Positions 17,769 through 26,498 of a stretch of DNA of 64,000 nucleotides are shown here, in pieces. Source of the stretch: Bin55 sp963664665 (lineage in GTDB: Bacteria > Pseudomonadota > Gammaproteobacteria > Pseudomonadales > Azotimanducaceae); the NCBI GenBank assembly GCA_963664665.2, contig CAXXMH010000008.1:558001-622000 (forward strand). The letters are read 5' to 3'. Position numbers and translations under genes: made by a program. The notes beneath the pieces were generated by a model, which saw only the letters and a program-made list of their open reading frames with translations, was not told the origin of the DNA and did no database searches. Positions within the stretch are counted from its first letter, which is position 1. Every line of letters starts with the position of its first letter.

Positions 17769-18884
17769 CTACGAACTGTCGTTTGCTCGCCTGACTTCAA
17801 AATAGGCTTCCTCTGCGATGGCATGCCACTCGCTCACCGTCGCCTGGAAATCCTTATACGAGGCGACAACACGCGCAGCTAGCTCGTCCTCGCCCGCGAG
17901 TTCGTCAAGTACTTCGTGCGCGTATTCTCGATAAGCCGACAACACGTCTGGCGGTAGTCTGCGCAATTGCACGCCGTGCTCCGCCATCATGGTGCGCAAG
18001 CTCGACATGTTGCGCGCGGTGTACTCATCCAACGTATCCTGATTCGAAGCCCGAGCTGCAACCTCAACGATCTTTTGCAAGTCCGCGGGTAACGATTCAT
18101 AGGCGGTCTTGTTGATCATCAGCTCGAGTACGGCGTTCGGCTCTTGCCAACCAGGATAGTAGTAGTAAGTCGCGATGTCATGAAGACCAAAGGCTAGATC
18201 GTTATAAGGACCAACCCACTCCGTTGCGTCGATGACGCCTGTCTGGAGCGAGGTAAACAACTCATTGCCTGGAAGTTGGACTGCGACGCCTCCTGCTCTT
18301 TGAAATACGTCACCGCCCAGTCCCGGGATACGCATTTTCAATCCCTGTATGTCCTCCAAGCTGTTGATTTCCTTGTTGAACCAACCCGCCATTTGGACCC
18401 CCGAATTCCCTGCGGGAAACGGGATCAGATTGAATGGTTCGTATGCCTCACGCCAAAGTTCTAACCCCCCACCATAGTGGAGCCAGCTGTTGGTCTCTTG
18501 CGCGGTCATACCGTAGGGAACGGTGCCGAACACTGCGAGAATCGGGGCTTTACCGCGCCAGTAATAAGCCGCGCTATGACCCATCTCCGCGGTACCACTT
18601 GAAACGGCGTCGAATACTTGAAAGGCGGGCACGTACTCGCCCGCACCGTACACTTTGATGGTTAAGCGATTATTGGACATCTCCGCGATGTTTTGCGCGA
18701 GACGTTCAGCTGAAGTTGCGAGACCGGGCAAATTCTTCGCCCACGACATGACGAGCTTCCATTCGAATGTCTCTGCCTCGACTACATCCGTCGCTTGCGC
18801 TGTTTGAGGCGAAGTCTGTTCGGTTTCTGCACATGCGGCAAGTAACGCTACCGCAACGACGCTAATCATTAGTGTCCTGAGCAT
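17769..18884 (-). CDS. TRAP transporter substrate-binding lipoprotein, TakP-like
   Basis: A 371-residue periplasmic binding protein of the DctP superfamily. The chosen start, ATG 18884, follows GAAGGTGA and gives MLRTLMISVVAVALLAACAE, a lipoprotein signal peptide with a lipobox Cys; the longer open frame upstream is not supported. The mature protein has FEWKLVMSWAKNLPG, GAGEYVPAFQVFDAVSSGTAEMGHSAAYYW, GLKMRIPGLGGDVFQRAGG and IDATEWVGPYNDLAFG. These match the alpha-keto-acid/mannitol-type TakP subgroup. Its own transporter membrane genes are missing here, while an orphan DctQ-DctM pair of the matching subgroup lies at 6252-8112. Confidence 0.9.
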   Translation of the reverse strand: MLRTLMISVVAVALLAACAETEQTSPQTAQATDVVEAETFEWKLVMSWAKNLPGLATSAERLAQNIAEMSNNRLTIKVYGAGEYVPAFQVFDAVSSGTAEMGHSAAYYWRGKAPILAVFGTVPYGMTAQETNSWLHYGGGLELWREAYEPFNLIPFPAGNSGVQMAGWFNKEINSLEDIQGLKMRIPGLGGDVFQRAGGVAVQLPGNELFTSLQTGVIDATEWVGPYNDLAFGLHDIATYYYYPGWQEPNAVLELMINKTAYESLPADLQKIVEVAARASNQDTLDEYTARNMSSLRTMMAEHGVQLRRLPPDVLSAYREYAHEVLDELAGEDELAARVVASYKDFQATVSEWHAIAEEAYFEVRRANDSS

Positions 18885-18978
18885 AGAGTCACCTTCGCTG
18901 CACGCAAGAAAGCGTGTCATTATCAACCTGATTTCCGGACGCCAAGTCGAGTTCGCTCTGGATTTAGAACACTCGGTG

Positions 18979-20013
18979 CTAGAACAGTCCATGCTCCGCC
19001 GCGAATTGAGTCGAAGCAGACACATCGTAAACATGTGGACCTTTTCGATCGACAGAAACGCTGACTCGCTCCCCTACCTCGATTCGATGGAGCCGGTCTC
19101 CGTCGATGGCAATCAGGCCGGCTGACTCGAATTCGCAACTCCGACCAAGTGAGATCTTGCAGGTTTCCGAAATGTCCACATCTCGAAAGTACCCCGGCGA
19201 AACAGGTACCCGGCGGCGATACCCCGACCCGAACTTAAGGTAAAGACCACAATCGTCATCTGATTTGACAGGTTCAATTCGCCCCCCGATAGGCGACATA
19301 CCAATCGCGTCCGGCTCTGCTCGCGTCAACACCATTTCTCTCAATTTCGTCGGATCAAACGGACGAAAGTTGCCGACGAAGTCGTCTTCAATGCGAACTA
19401 CGTCGATCAGTCCAATATCGCGCACACGGGTTTCAATCGCAAGTTCTGCCACCTTTGCACGACGACATAACCGGTCTTGCGGGAGAAGCCCTTTCGCCCC
19501 GAGCGCAGCCACTTCGCCTGCGATTGTGGCTTCAACCGTTAGCGGGAAGACGTTGTTCGTACCGGTCGATAAAGGGACAAGGAAGATGTCAGGAGCGGCT
19601 TTCGCAATGATTCTGTGTGTGCCGTCCCCTCCCAACGCGACCACATGCGTGACTCCATGGTTACAGAACGCCGTAATTGCGCGCTCGGTGTCCTCCATAT
19701 CGTGTGTCAGCTCGAAATCGATCAGTATCACATTCGCGTTCAGAGACATCCACTCCAACGCGCGTTCCGCAATCCGAAATGGTTCTCGAACGATCAAGAT
19801 CTCGTCAACACCGATCGCATCTGCGCCTGCAGCGATACGCGCGACACAGTCCATTTTCGCTTCGTGCGTGACCATTGACGCGCGTGCCGCTAAACGCCTA
19901 ACATCCCTCCCCGCCATCGGATTGACACAAATGGCGATTTGGGTGTTCTCATGCGCGCTCAAAAATCGCCTTCGTTCAACAAGAGGTGACCACTCCGTAT
20001 ACCGCTCTGACAT
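18979..20013 (-). CDS. AcoX/ATP-NAD kinase-like family protein
   Basis: A 344-residue protein with the NAD-kinase-like nucleotide fold. It has ICVNPMAGRDVRRLAARAS near the N-terminus and ALGGDGTHRIIAKA, the GGDGT motif of NAD and diacylglycerol kinases, followed by STGTNNVFP. The combination matches the AcoX group (acetoin catabolism protein X and homologues), whose reaction is not established. No acetoin dehydrogenase genes are present. The gene lies 94 bases upstream of the TRAP binding protein and 76 bases downstream of uvrD, all on the same strand. The start ATG 20013 has GAGGG directly against it, so a slightly later start is possible. Confidence 0.8.
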   Translation of the reverse strand: MSERYTEWSPLVERRRFLSAHENTQIAICVNPMAGRDVRRLAARASMVTHEAKMDCVARIAAGADAIGVDEILIVREPFRIAERALEWMSLNANVILIDFELTHDMEDTERAITAFCNHGVTHVVALGGDGTHRIIAKAAPDIFLVPLSTGTNNVFPLTVEATIAGEVAALGAKGLLPQDRLCRRAKVAELAIETRVRDIGLIDVVRIEDDFVGNFRPFDPTKLREMVLTRAEPDAIGMSPIGGRIEPVKSDDDCGLYLKFGSGYRRRVPVSPGYFRDVDISETCKISLGRSCEFESAGLIAIDGDRLHRIEVGERVSVSVDRKGPHVYDVSASTQFAAEHGLF

Positions 20014-20089
20014 CCCTCGGAAACGACCTCTGTTGCACGGAGTCGCATTCCGTTTTGAGTACTACTGGCGATCAGTTTGTCGTCGTACG

Positions 20090-22123
20090 TCAGACTTCGC
20101 GTAGATGTCGAGAGAAACGACGACGGCTAACGATACGACGCTGCTGGGTAATGTGAAGGAACTCGGAAGGAATCTCCTTAACGAACCTGGAGACTCCGGT
20201 CGCATCCATTCGATCGCTGAATCCTCGCTCCCGCTTTGCGTACGTCAGATGCAGTTGTTCCATCGCACGTGTAAAACCAACGTATGCGAGCCGACGTTCC
20301 TCGTAAAGACGGACGGGATCGTCAAGATTTAAATGGTGCGGAAAGCGACCTTCGGTCATGCCTACGATGAAAACCAGCGGAAATTCAAGTCCTTTAGCCG
20401 CGTGTAAAGTCATCAAGCTCACGGCTGGACCCAAATCTTCATCAATATCCCCGGCGTCAAGGCTTACGGAATCGAGAAATGTCTGATGAACAGATTTCTC
20501 ACCATCTCCCATATCTTCGCGCAGGAATTTCTCCGCAAAAACGCCGCAGCTTCGGATGAACTCTTGAAGGTTTTCACGTCGCGTCTGTCGGAGTTGCTCG
20601 TTGCGTTCCGATTCCATGTGGTAATCCATCAACCCCGATTCGTAAACACAGACTTCCGCGATTTCGAGGAGATTCTTGCCCTCACAGTTCGCCGTGACTT
20701 TATCGATTTCATCGAGGAAATCGGTTAATCTCGAGACCAATCTATCGGGGAACGCACGTTGTTTGATTCCTTCCACCGACGCAGACCATAGACTCAAGCC
20801 TTGTAGATCTGCGAAATCCCGAATCCGGTCTTGTGATGCGTTCCCGATACCTCGAGGACGGACGTTCATCACCCGATTGAACGCTACGTCTGCTTCACGG
20901 TTATTCGCTAACTGCATGTAAGCCAGAGCATCTCGCACCTCCGCGCGATCGTAGAAACGAGCGCCTCCGCGAATTGTGTAAGCGATCCCTTCCGCCTGTA
21001 GTGCAATTTCTATCGCAAGCGATTGGAAGTGACTTCGATACAGAACGGCCACGTTTTCGTACGTACGTGAACTATCCTCGCGTACCCAGTTCTGCAAGTG
21101 GTCGACCACGTAATTAGCTTCTTCCTCGCCATAGTCACAAGGGAAAACATGTATGGGTTCGCCAGCGGCCGCGTCCGTCCATAGGGTCTTGCCTAGTCGG
21201 TCATCGTTGTTTTCAATGACCTTGTTTGCCGCATTCAAAATGTTCGCTGTCGATCGATAGTTTTGTTCTAATCGCACAACGTTCGTATTCGCGAAGTCCT
21301 CCGAAAAGTTGCGGATGTTTTGAACTACTGCGCCGCGCCAGCCGTAAATAGACTGGTCGTCGTCGCCGACGACCATAACATGGGCGTTCTTACCTGATAG
21401 CAATCGGATCCAGTTGTATTGAATGACGTTGGTATCTTGAAACTCGTCTACCAACAGCGCGCCAAAGCGATCGTGATAGTAACCAAGTAGATCCTCGTGC
21501 TCCAACAGCATCTCATGGCAGCGGAGTAGGATTTCACCGAAATCAACCAGCCCGTTCTTTTGACAGAACGTCTCGTAGATGCTGTAGAAATCGATTCGTC
21601 GCCGCATCTCTGGGCTTCTGCCTAATTGAAGGTGTTGCGGTCGCTTCCCTTCATCTTTGACGCGGCTGATCCAATTGGCCAGTTCAATTGGCGAATTCTC
21701 TTTCGCGTCCATGTGATGCGTTTTCATGAGTTCACGAATGACTCTCCGCTGATCATCGGATGGCAGAATCTGATAATCTCGGGGGAGGCGCGCTAAGTCG
21801 TGATCCCGGCGCAACATGCGATTCGCAAGACCATGGAACGTCCCAATCCACAGGTTTCGCGTCTCAATACCGAGCAATTCGGCAACACGTCCAGCCATGA
21901 CACGAGCAGCTTTGTTCGTGAACGTGACGGCTATTAATTCATAAGGACTGTAGCCGTAGTGCTGAATCAGGTACGCCAAGCGGTGGACGAGAACCCTTGT
22001 CTTGCCCGAACCAGCACCGGCGATAACGAGCTGATTTCCTGGCTCAGCCGTTACTGCGGCCCGTTGGCGTTCGTTTAAACCGCGCAAAAGCAATGAATCG
22101 TCGTGAGTGTCGGTGGCCGGCAT
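20090..22123 (-). CDS. uvrD: DNA helicase II, UvrD/Rep family
   Basis: A 677-residue superfamily 1A helicase. It has LNERQRAAVTAEPGNQLVIAGAGSGKTR (Q motif and Walker A), the DEFQDTN box, VVGDDDQSIYGWRGA, LEQNYRST, SLMTLHAAKGLEFPLVF and YVGFTRA. Domain detail such as LYEERRLAYVGFTRAMEQLHLTYA and the SRFVKEIPSEFL ending point to UvrD, which unwinds DNA in nucleotide-excision and mismatch repair. It stops soon after SRFVKEIP; the Tudor-like C-terminal segment of about 50-70 residues found in E. coli UvrD (RNA-polymerase contact) is missing. It follows glmS on the same strand after 124 bases. Confidence 0.92.
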   Translation of the reverse strand: MPATDTHDDSLLLRGLNERQRAAVTAEPGNQLVIAGAGSGKTRVLVHRLAYLIQHYGYSPYELIAVTFTNKAARVMAGRVAELLGIETRNLWIGTFHGLANRMLRRDHDLARLPRDYQILPSDDQRRVIRELMKTHHMDAKENSPIELANWISRVKDEGKRPQHLQLGRSPEMRRRIDFYSIYETFCQKNGLVDFGEILLRCHEMLLEHEDLLGYYHDRFGALLVDEFQDTNVIQYNWIRLLSGKNAHVMVVGDDDQSIYGWRGAVVQNIRNFSEDFANTNVVRLEQNYRSTANILNAANKVIENNDDRLGKTLWTDAAAGEPIHVFPCDYGEEEANYVVDHLQNWVREDSSRTYENVAVLYRSHFQSLAIEIALQAEGIAYTIRGGARFYDRAEVRDALAYMQLANNREADVAFNRVMNVRPRGIGNASQDRIRDFADLQGLSLWSASVEGIKQRAFPDRLVSRLTDFLDEIDKVTANCEGKNLLEIAEVCVYESGLMDYHMESERNEQLRQTRRENLQEFIRSCGVFAEKFLREDMGDGEKSVHQTFLDSVSLDAGDIDEDLGPAVSLMTLHAAKGLEFPLVFIVGMTEGRFPHHLNLDDPVRLYEERRLAYVGFTRAMEQLHLTYAKRERGFSDRMDATGVSRFVKEIPSEFLHITQQRRIVSRRRFSRHLREV

Positions 22124-22205
22124 GCTGCTTAGTCTTTCTCGCTAAACCTTCAATAAACAATCAAAATTAGGTACAACCCTCACTAACTAGTCGTAAAGAC
22201 GTGTT

Positions 22206-22248
22206 AGTTTGAGCGGAGCAAACTATAAGGTATGAGGGCGCGAACGCC
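22206..22248 (-). terminator. Two short hairpins after glmS, possible weak terminator
   Basis: Two inverted repeats lie just after the glmS stop on the minus strand: GGCG-CGAA-CGCC at 22237-22248 and AGTTTG/CAAACT at 22206-22211 and 22219-22224. Neither is followed by a real T-run on the minus strand, so intrinsic termination would be weak. They could separate glmS from uvrD expression. Confidence 0.3.
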
Positions 22249-24083
22249 TATTCCACCGTAACTGATTTCGCTAGATTGCGTGGTTGATCGACATCTGTGC
22301 CTTTTTGAACCGCCACGTGATAGGCTAGTAGTTGCAGAGGTACAACGTAAACAATTGGCGCCAGTAGGGGATCAACCTTCGGTACCTCGATGACTTTCAT
22401 ATTGTCACTCGTTTGGAATCCCGCCTCGGCGTCCGCAAACACGTAAAGCATCCCTCCGCGCGCTTTGACTTCCTCAATGTTTGACTTCACTTTTTCAAGC
22501 AGTTCATTGCTCGGGGCTACCGCAACGACTGGCATATCAGCATCCACTAATGCCAATGGGCCGTGTTTCAACTCACCAGTCGCATAGCCTTCGGCGTGAA
22601 TATATGAGATTTCCTTTAACTTCAATGCACCTTCACGCGCGATCGGGTATTGCGAGCCGCGACCTAAGAAGAGCGCATGGTGCTTATGCATGAACTCTTC
22701 CGCCAGTTGTCGTAATTGGCGGTCCAACCCCAGCGTCCGATAGACAACTCGATCCAGCCCATGGAGTTCTCGAACGATTTCTGCTTCCCGCTCTCCTGAT
22801 AACCCCGCGCGACGTCCTAGCAACACCGCAAGTAAAAGCAGGTCTGCCAACATTGCGGTAAACGCTTTGGTCGATACGACACTCACTTCTACGCCCGCAT
22901 TCATCATGATTGGGAGTTCACTTTCGCGCGTCAGCGTGCTGTTTAGCACGTTAGAGATGACCACGGTGTGCTTGAAGCCGCGTTCTTTCGCCACGCGCAA
23001 GGCCGCAATCGTGTCCGCCGTCTCTCCCGACTGCGACAATGACACGAACAAGCTGTTTGGCGGTACAACCAGATTTCGGTAGCGAAATTCGGACGCAATC
23101 TCCGCATAACACGGGATCTGAGCGATGTCCTCAATCCAGTACTTCGCAATGCACGCGGCGTAATAACTCGTACCACACCCAACGATTGTCACAGCTTGAG
23201 TGTCGTCCAGCATGGATCGAGCTCGAATTCCGAACGCGTCTTCGAGAATGCGATCACTTCCAATCCGACCTTCAAGCGTGTTTCGTATCACGCGGGGTTG
23301 TTCATGGATCTCCTTCTCCATGAAATGTCGGTATGCACCTTTCTCCATCTCATCGGCATGCATACGAACGGTTTCTGACTCTCGTTCGACAGGTTCGTCA
23401 TGCTCATCAAAAATCGTTAGCGAATCCGATGAAATCCGCACCATGTCGCCTTCATGCAAGAAGATGAATCGATCCGTGACTGGACGTAGTGCTACGACAT
23501 CCGACGCGACAAAGTGCTCACCGAGACCTAACCCAACAACCAACGGACATCCACCGCGAACTGCAACGATTTCGTTTGGGGCATCGTTGGCAATGACGGC
23601 GATGGCGTAAGCGCCCTCAAGACGAGCTCGCGTTGCAACCATTGCAGATGCTAGATCATGGGTCTCCTCGTAGTAGCGATGTACGAGATGCGCAATGACC
23701 TCGGAATCCGTATCGGATTCGAACTCGTAGCCCACGGCAACAAGCTCATCACGCAATGATTCGTGGTTCTCGATGATGCCGTTGTGAACCACACAAATCG
23801 AATCGTTGGACATATGAGGATGCGCGTTCTCCTCACTGGGTTCGCCGTGCGTCGCCCATCGGGTATGGGCTATACCTGTACGCCCGGAAACAGGCTGGGC
23901 GGCGAGTGCTTCTTGAAGATCACTGACTTTTCCCATGCGCCGAACGCGATCAATGGCGCGACGTTCAGAGACTTGAACCGCAACTCCCGCAGAGTCATAC
24001 CCGCGATATTCGAGTCGCCGTAAACCTTCCATGAGAATGGCTAGAACTTCGCGCTGAGTCGTAGCGCCGACAATGCCGCACAT
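22248..24083 (-). CDS. glmS: Glutamine-fructose-6-phosphate aminotransferase GlmS
   Basis: A 611-residue enzyme that makes glucosamine-6-phosphate from fructose-6-phosphate and glutamine, the first step toward UDP-GlcNAc for peptidoglycan and LPS. The N-terminal glutaminase begins MCGIVGA with Cys as nucleophile after Met removal and has RLEYRGYDSAGVAV and GIAHTRWATHG. Two SIS sugar-isomerase domains follow (SLSQSGETADTI; LGRGSQYPIAREGALKLKE). It ends in DQPRNLAKSVTVE, the catalytic C-tail. It starts 6 bases after glmU stops, so the two form an operon supplying cell-wall precursor. Confidence 0.98.
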   Translation of the reverse strand: MCGIVGATTQREVLAILMEGLRRLEYRGYDSAGVAVQVSERRAIDRVRRMGKVSDLQEALAAQPVSGRTGIAHTRWATHGEPSEENAHPHMSNDSICVVHNGIIENHESLRDELVAVGYEFESDTDSEVIAHLVHRYYEETHDLASAMVATRARLEGAYAIAVIANDAPNEIVAVRGGCPLVVGLGLGEHFVASDVVALRPVTDRFIFLHEGDMVRISSDSLTIFDEHDEPVERESETVRMHADEMEKGAYRHFMEKEIHEQPRVIRNTLEGRIGSDRILEDAFGIRARSMLDDTQAVTIVGCGTSYYAACIAKYWIEDIAQIPCYAEIASEFRYRNLVVPPNSLFVSLSQSGETADTIAALRVAKERGFKHTVVISNVLNSTLTRESELPIMMNAGVEVSVVSTKAFTAMLADLLLLAVLLGRRAGLSGEREAEIVRELHGLDRVVYRTLGLDRQLRQLAEEFMHKHHALFLGRGSQYPIAREGALKLKEISYIHAEGYATGELKHGPLALVDADMPVVAVAPSNELLEKVKSNIEEVKARGGMLYVFADAEAGFQTSDNMKVIEVPKVDPLLAPIVYVVPLQLLAYHVAVQKGTDVDQPRNLAKSVTVE

Positions 24084-24089
24084 CGCCGC

Positions 24090-25451
24090 TTATCGCCTTC
24101 GGAACCGGGTTCCCCCGCCTTTGATGTTGCGTTGATCCGCGCGTTCGATCACCAATGCATCCGTATTTACATTTCGGCTAATCGACGACCCGGCGGCGAC
24201 TGCTGCACCAGATTCGATGGTAAGAGGGGCGATAAGCGAACTATTGGATCCAATAAAGACGTTGTCTCCAATGATGGTTCGGTGCTTGTTCTTTCCATCG
24301 AAATTACAGGTGATCGCTCCTGCACCAATGTTGGTATCGGCGCCTATTTCCGCATCCCCAAGATACGCCAAATGACCGGCTTTAACGCCGCCCGCTAGAC
24401 GCGAATTCTTGACTTCAACGAAATTTCCAATACTCACATTGTCGTCCAACGCTGATCCAGGACGGATTCGCGCAAACGGTCCAACCGAGCAAGCACGACC
24501 TATCGTCGTATCTTCAATTACCGAGTTCTCATTAATAACCGTATCAGACGCGATTTGCACATTTCTCAGCACGCAATTAGCTCCGATTCTTACATTGTCG
24601 CCAAGTTCGATATCACCTTCCAAAAGGACATTTATGTCCAGCATGCAATCTAATCCCGTTGTCACGGATCCTCGGCAATCGACTCGGCTCGGGTCCGCAA
24701 TGCTCACACCCTGTTTCATAAGTGCGTCCGCTTGCCACCGTTGAAATACGCGTTCAACTTTGGCTAATTGCACGCGGTCATTGACACCAAGGGTCTCCCG
24801 ATAGTCGTCGACTTGGACCGCTTTAACTGAAACACCATGCGAAACTGCTTCTGCAATCAGGTCGGTGAGATAAATCTCACCTTGTGCATTGTTGTCGTTG
24901 AGTTGCGGAAGATACTCTCCCAGTAACTCGGCAGACGTACTCAAAATCCCAGTATTGATTTCGTCGATGCCGCACTGTTCTGGCGAAATATCCGCCTGTT
25001 CAACGATCGCTTCGACTTGACCCGTCGTGTCTCGGATGATCCTGCCTAGTCCAAATGGGTCAGGTACGACTGCGGTGATTAACGCAATACCACCGTGGTT
25101 TTCCGCGACGCAGCGTTTAAGCGTATCGGGTTTAACCAACGGGCAGTCACCGTATACCACTAGTGCCTGCGAATTAGCTTCCAACAAGGGTAGTGCCTGA
25201 AGGACTGCGTGACCGGTTCCCAACTGCTCTTCTTGGTATACCCAATCGATATCAAACTGCTCGAATCTTGACTGGATTTCTTCGTCATCATCGCTTGTAA
25301 CGACGTGAACTCTTGCCGGTAAAAGCGAAGAAACCGTCGCTAGCACGCGTTCCAACATCGGTTTACCACCTACAGAGTGGAGTACCTTTGGAATTCGCGA
25401 CTTCATACGGGTGCCTTGACCCGCGGCAAGCACGATAACTTCTAATTGCAT
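24090..25451 (-). CDS. glmU: Bifunctional UDP-GlcNAc pyrophosphorylase / GlcN-1-P acetyltransferase GlmU
   Basis: A 453-residue enzyme that acetylates glucosamine-1-phosphate and then couples GlcNAc-1-P with UTP to form UDP-GlcNAc. The N-terminal nucleotidyltransferase has LAAGQGTRMKSRIPKVLHSVGGKPML and YGDCPLVKPDTL. The C-terminal half is a left-handed beta-helix of hexapeptide repeats including FVEVKNS, GHLAYLGDAEIG, NIGAGAITCNFDG and FIGSNSSLIAPL. Length is standard. In many gammaproteobacteria it lies directly after atpC; here atpC is 31.7 kb away on the same strand and in the same order. Confidence 0.98.
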   Translation of the reverse strand: MQLEVIVLAAGQGTRMKSRIPKVLHSVGGKPMLERVLATVSSLLPARVHVVTSDDDEEIQSRFEQFDIDWVYQEEQLGTGHAVLQALPLLEANSQALVVYGDCPLVKPDTLKRCVAENHGGIALITAVVPDPFGLGRIIRDTTGQVEAIVEQADISPEQCGIDEINTGILSTSAELLGEYLPQLNDNNAQGEIYLTDLIAEAVSHGVSVKAVQVDDYRETLGVNDRVQLAKVERVFQRWQADALMKQGVSIADPSRVDCRGSVTTGLDCMLDINVLLEGDIELGDNVRIGANCVLRNVQIASDTVINENSVIEDTTIGRACSVGPFARIRPGSALDDNVSIGNFVEVKNSRLAGGVKAGHLAYLGDAEIGADTNIGAGAITCNFDGKNKHRTIIGDNVFIGSNSSLIAPLTIESGAAVAAGSSISRNVNTDALVIERADQRNIKGGGTRFRRR

Positions 25452-25520
25452 ACGTTCCGTAGTTTAGCCCTGCGTTTTTCTAGCGACTGTTTCAACGTGT
25501 ATCGGATTAGATTAGACCAC

Positions 25521-26144
25521 TTAATCTGGTATAGGTATTCCGCTTGTCGCCATCGGGATCTCATACCCACGTTGCACTTGCTCTCTTTCTGATATCTCAA
25601 TATACCAACGCTTCACGGCAGGGTAGTTATCCCAAGAGATATCATGCCATTCCCACCGCGAAATCCACGGCCACGTCGCCATATCTGCAATCGAGTAGTC
25701 GCCAGCTAGAAATTCGCTTTCCTGCAATCGCCTATCCAATACACCATATAAACGATGTCCTTCGCTTCGATATCGCTCTTCCGCATACGGCGCGACACCT
25801 TGATTGAAACGCAGAAAGTGATGCACCTGACCAAGCATCGGACCAACACCGCCCATCTGAAGCATTAGCCACTCAAGCGTCGTGATCGAATCTTGACCGA
25901 GGAATTTACCCGTCTTATGTGCTAGGTACCACAGAATCGCACCGGATTCCATCAACGACCTTCCTGTTTCATGGTCGACAATCGCGGGAATCTTGTTATT
26001 GGGACTGATCTTTAAAAAATCTGGGGAGAATTGCTCATCTTTCCCGATATTGATGGGTATTACGTTGTAATCCAATCCCATTTCTTCAAGGGCTATCGAC
26101 GCTTTCCGACCGTTTGGCGTCCCCCATGTATACAAATCTATCAT
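25521..26144 (-). CDS. Glutathione S-transferase family protein (YfcG/YghU-like)
   Basis: A 207-residue cytoplasmic protein with a thioredoxin-fold N-terminal domain (MIDLYTWGTPNGRKASIALEEMGLDYNVIPI, then FLKISPNNKIPAIVD and LMESGAILWYLA) and an all-helical C-terminal domain (FLAGDYSIADMATWPWI). The TPNG motif and the PNNKIPAI pattern match the Nu-class bacterial GSTs such as YfcG, which have disulfide-reductase activity with glutathione. It is 69 bases upstream of glmU on the same strand and divergent from the PQQ dehydrogenase gene. Specific substrate unknown. Confidence 0.9.
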   Translation of the reverse strand: MIDLYTWGTPNGRKASIALEEMGLDYNVIPINIGKDEQFSPDFLKISPNNKIPAIVDHETGRSLMESGAILWYLAHKTGKFLGQDSITTLEWLMLQMGGVGPMLGQVHHFLRFNQGVAPYAEERYRSEGHRLYGVLDRRLQESEFLAGDYSIADMATWPWISRWEWHDISWDNYPAVKRWYIEISEREQVQRGYEIPMATSGIPIPD

Positions 26145-26498
26145 TTAGTTCAAAATTCTCGCGCACTAATTGTTATTTTAGCCTTAAGGGTTAAACGCGA
26201 CACGTTTTGACGACGTTTTTACAGTAGTTTTAATTACTTCTCCCGCGCACAGGCTTATTTCGCTTACATGAACACCAATCATTCAACAAACTAAACATTT
26301 AATCTGTTTATATATAAAGGATCTCTCATATCTCAATATAAGTGGTTTCAACGCTTTCATATATTCGTAATTCAGAATGATTAAACACGAATGGGAGAAT
26401 ACGACGTCATTGAATATCATCAACCACTAATTTGGGTAGGTATATATGAGTATTGATAGCGTGATAATAACCAACGTTGATATACAAGGGTTCGATCG
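26145..26498. other. AT-rich divergent intergenic region
   Basis: A gap of about 350 bases between the minus-strand GST gene and the plus-strand PQQ dehydrogenase gene with no credible gene. It is markedly AT-rich: by hand count bases 26281-26340 hold 13 G or C in 60. It contains a perfect 12-base palindrome TTTATATATAAA at 26307-26318 and several TATA-like strings, and probably holds the divergent promoters. I could not assign -35/-10 pairs with confidence. Confidence 0.5.

Noticed and set aside
19265..20104. A 279-residue plus-strand open frame opposite the AcoX-like gene
   Set aside because: Its composition is Ser/Arg-rich and repetitive, it lies fully antisense to a gene with clear motifs, and it has no recognisable domain.
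26307..26318. The palindrome TTTATATATAAA as an operator
   Set aside because: In such AT-rich DNA short TA palindromes arise easily; no second copy or regulator gene supports it.
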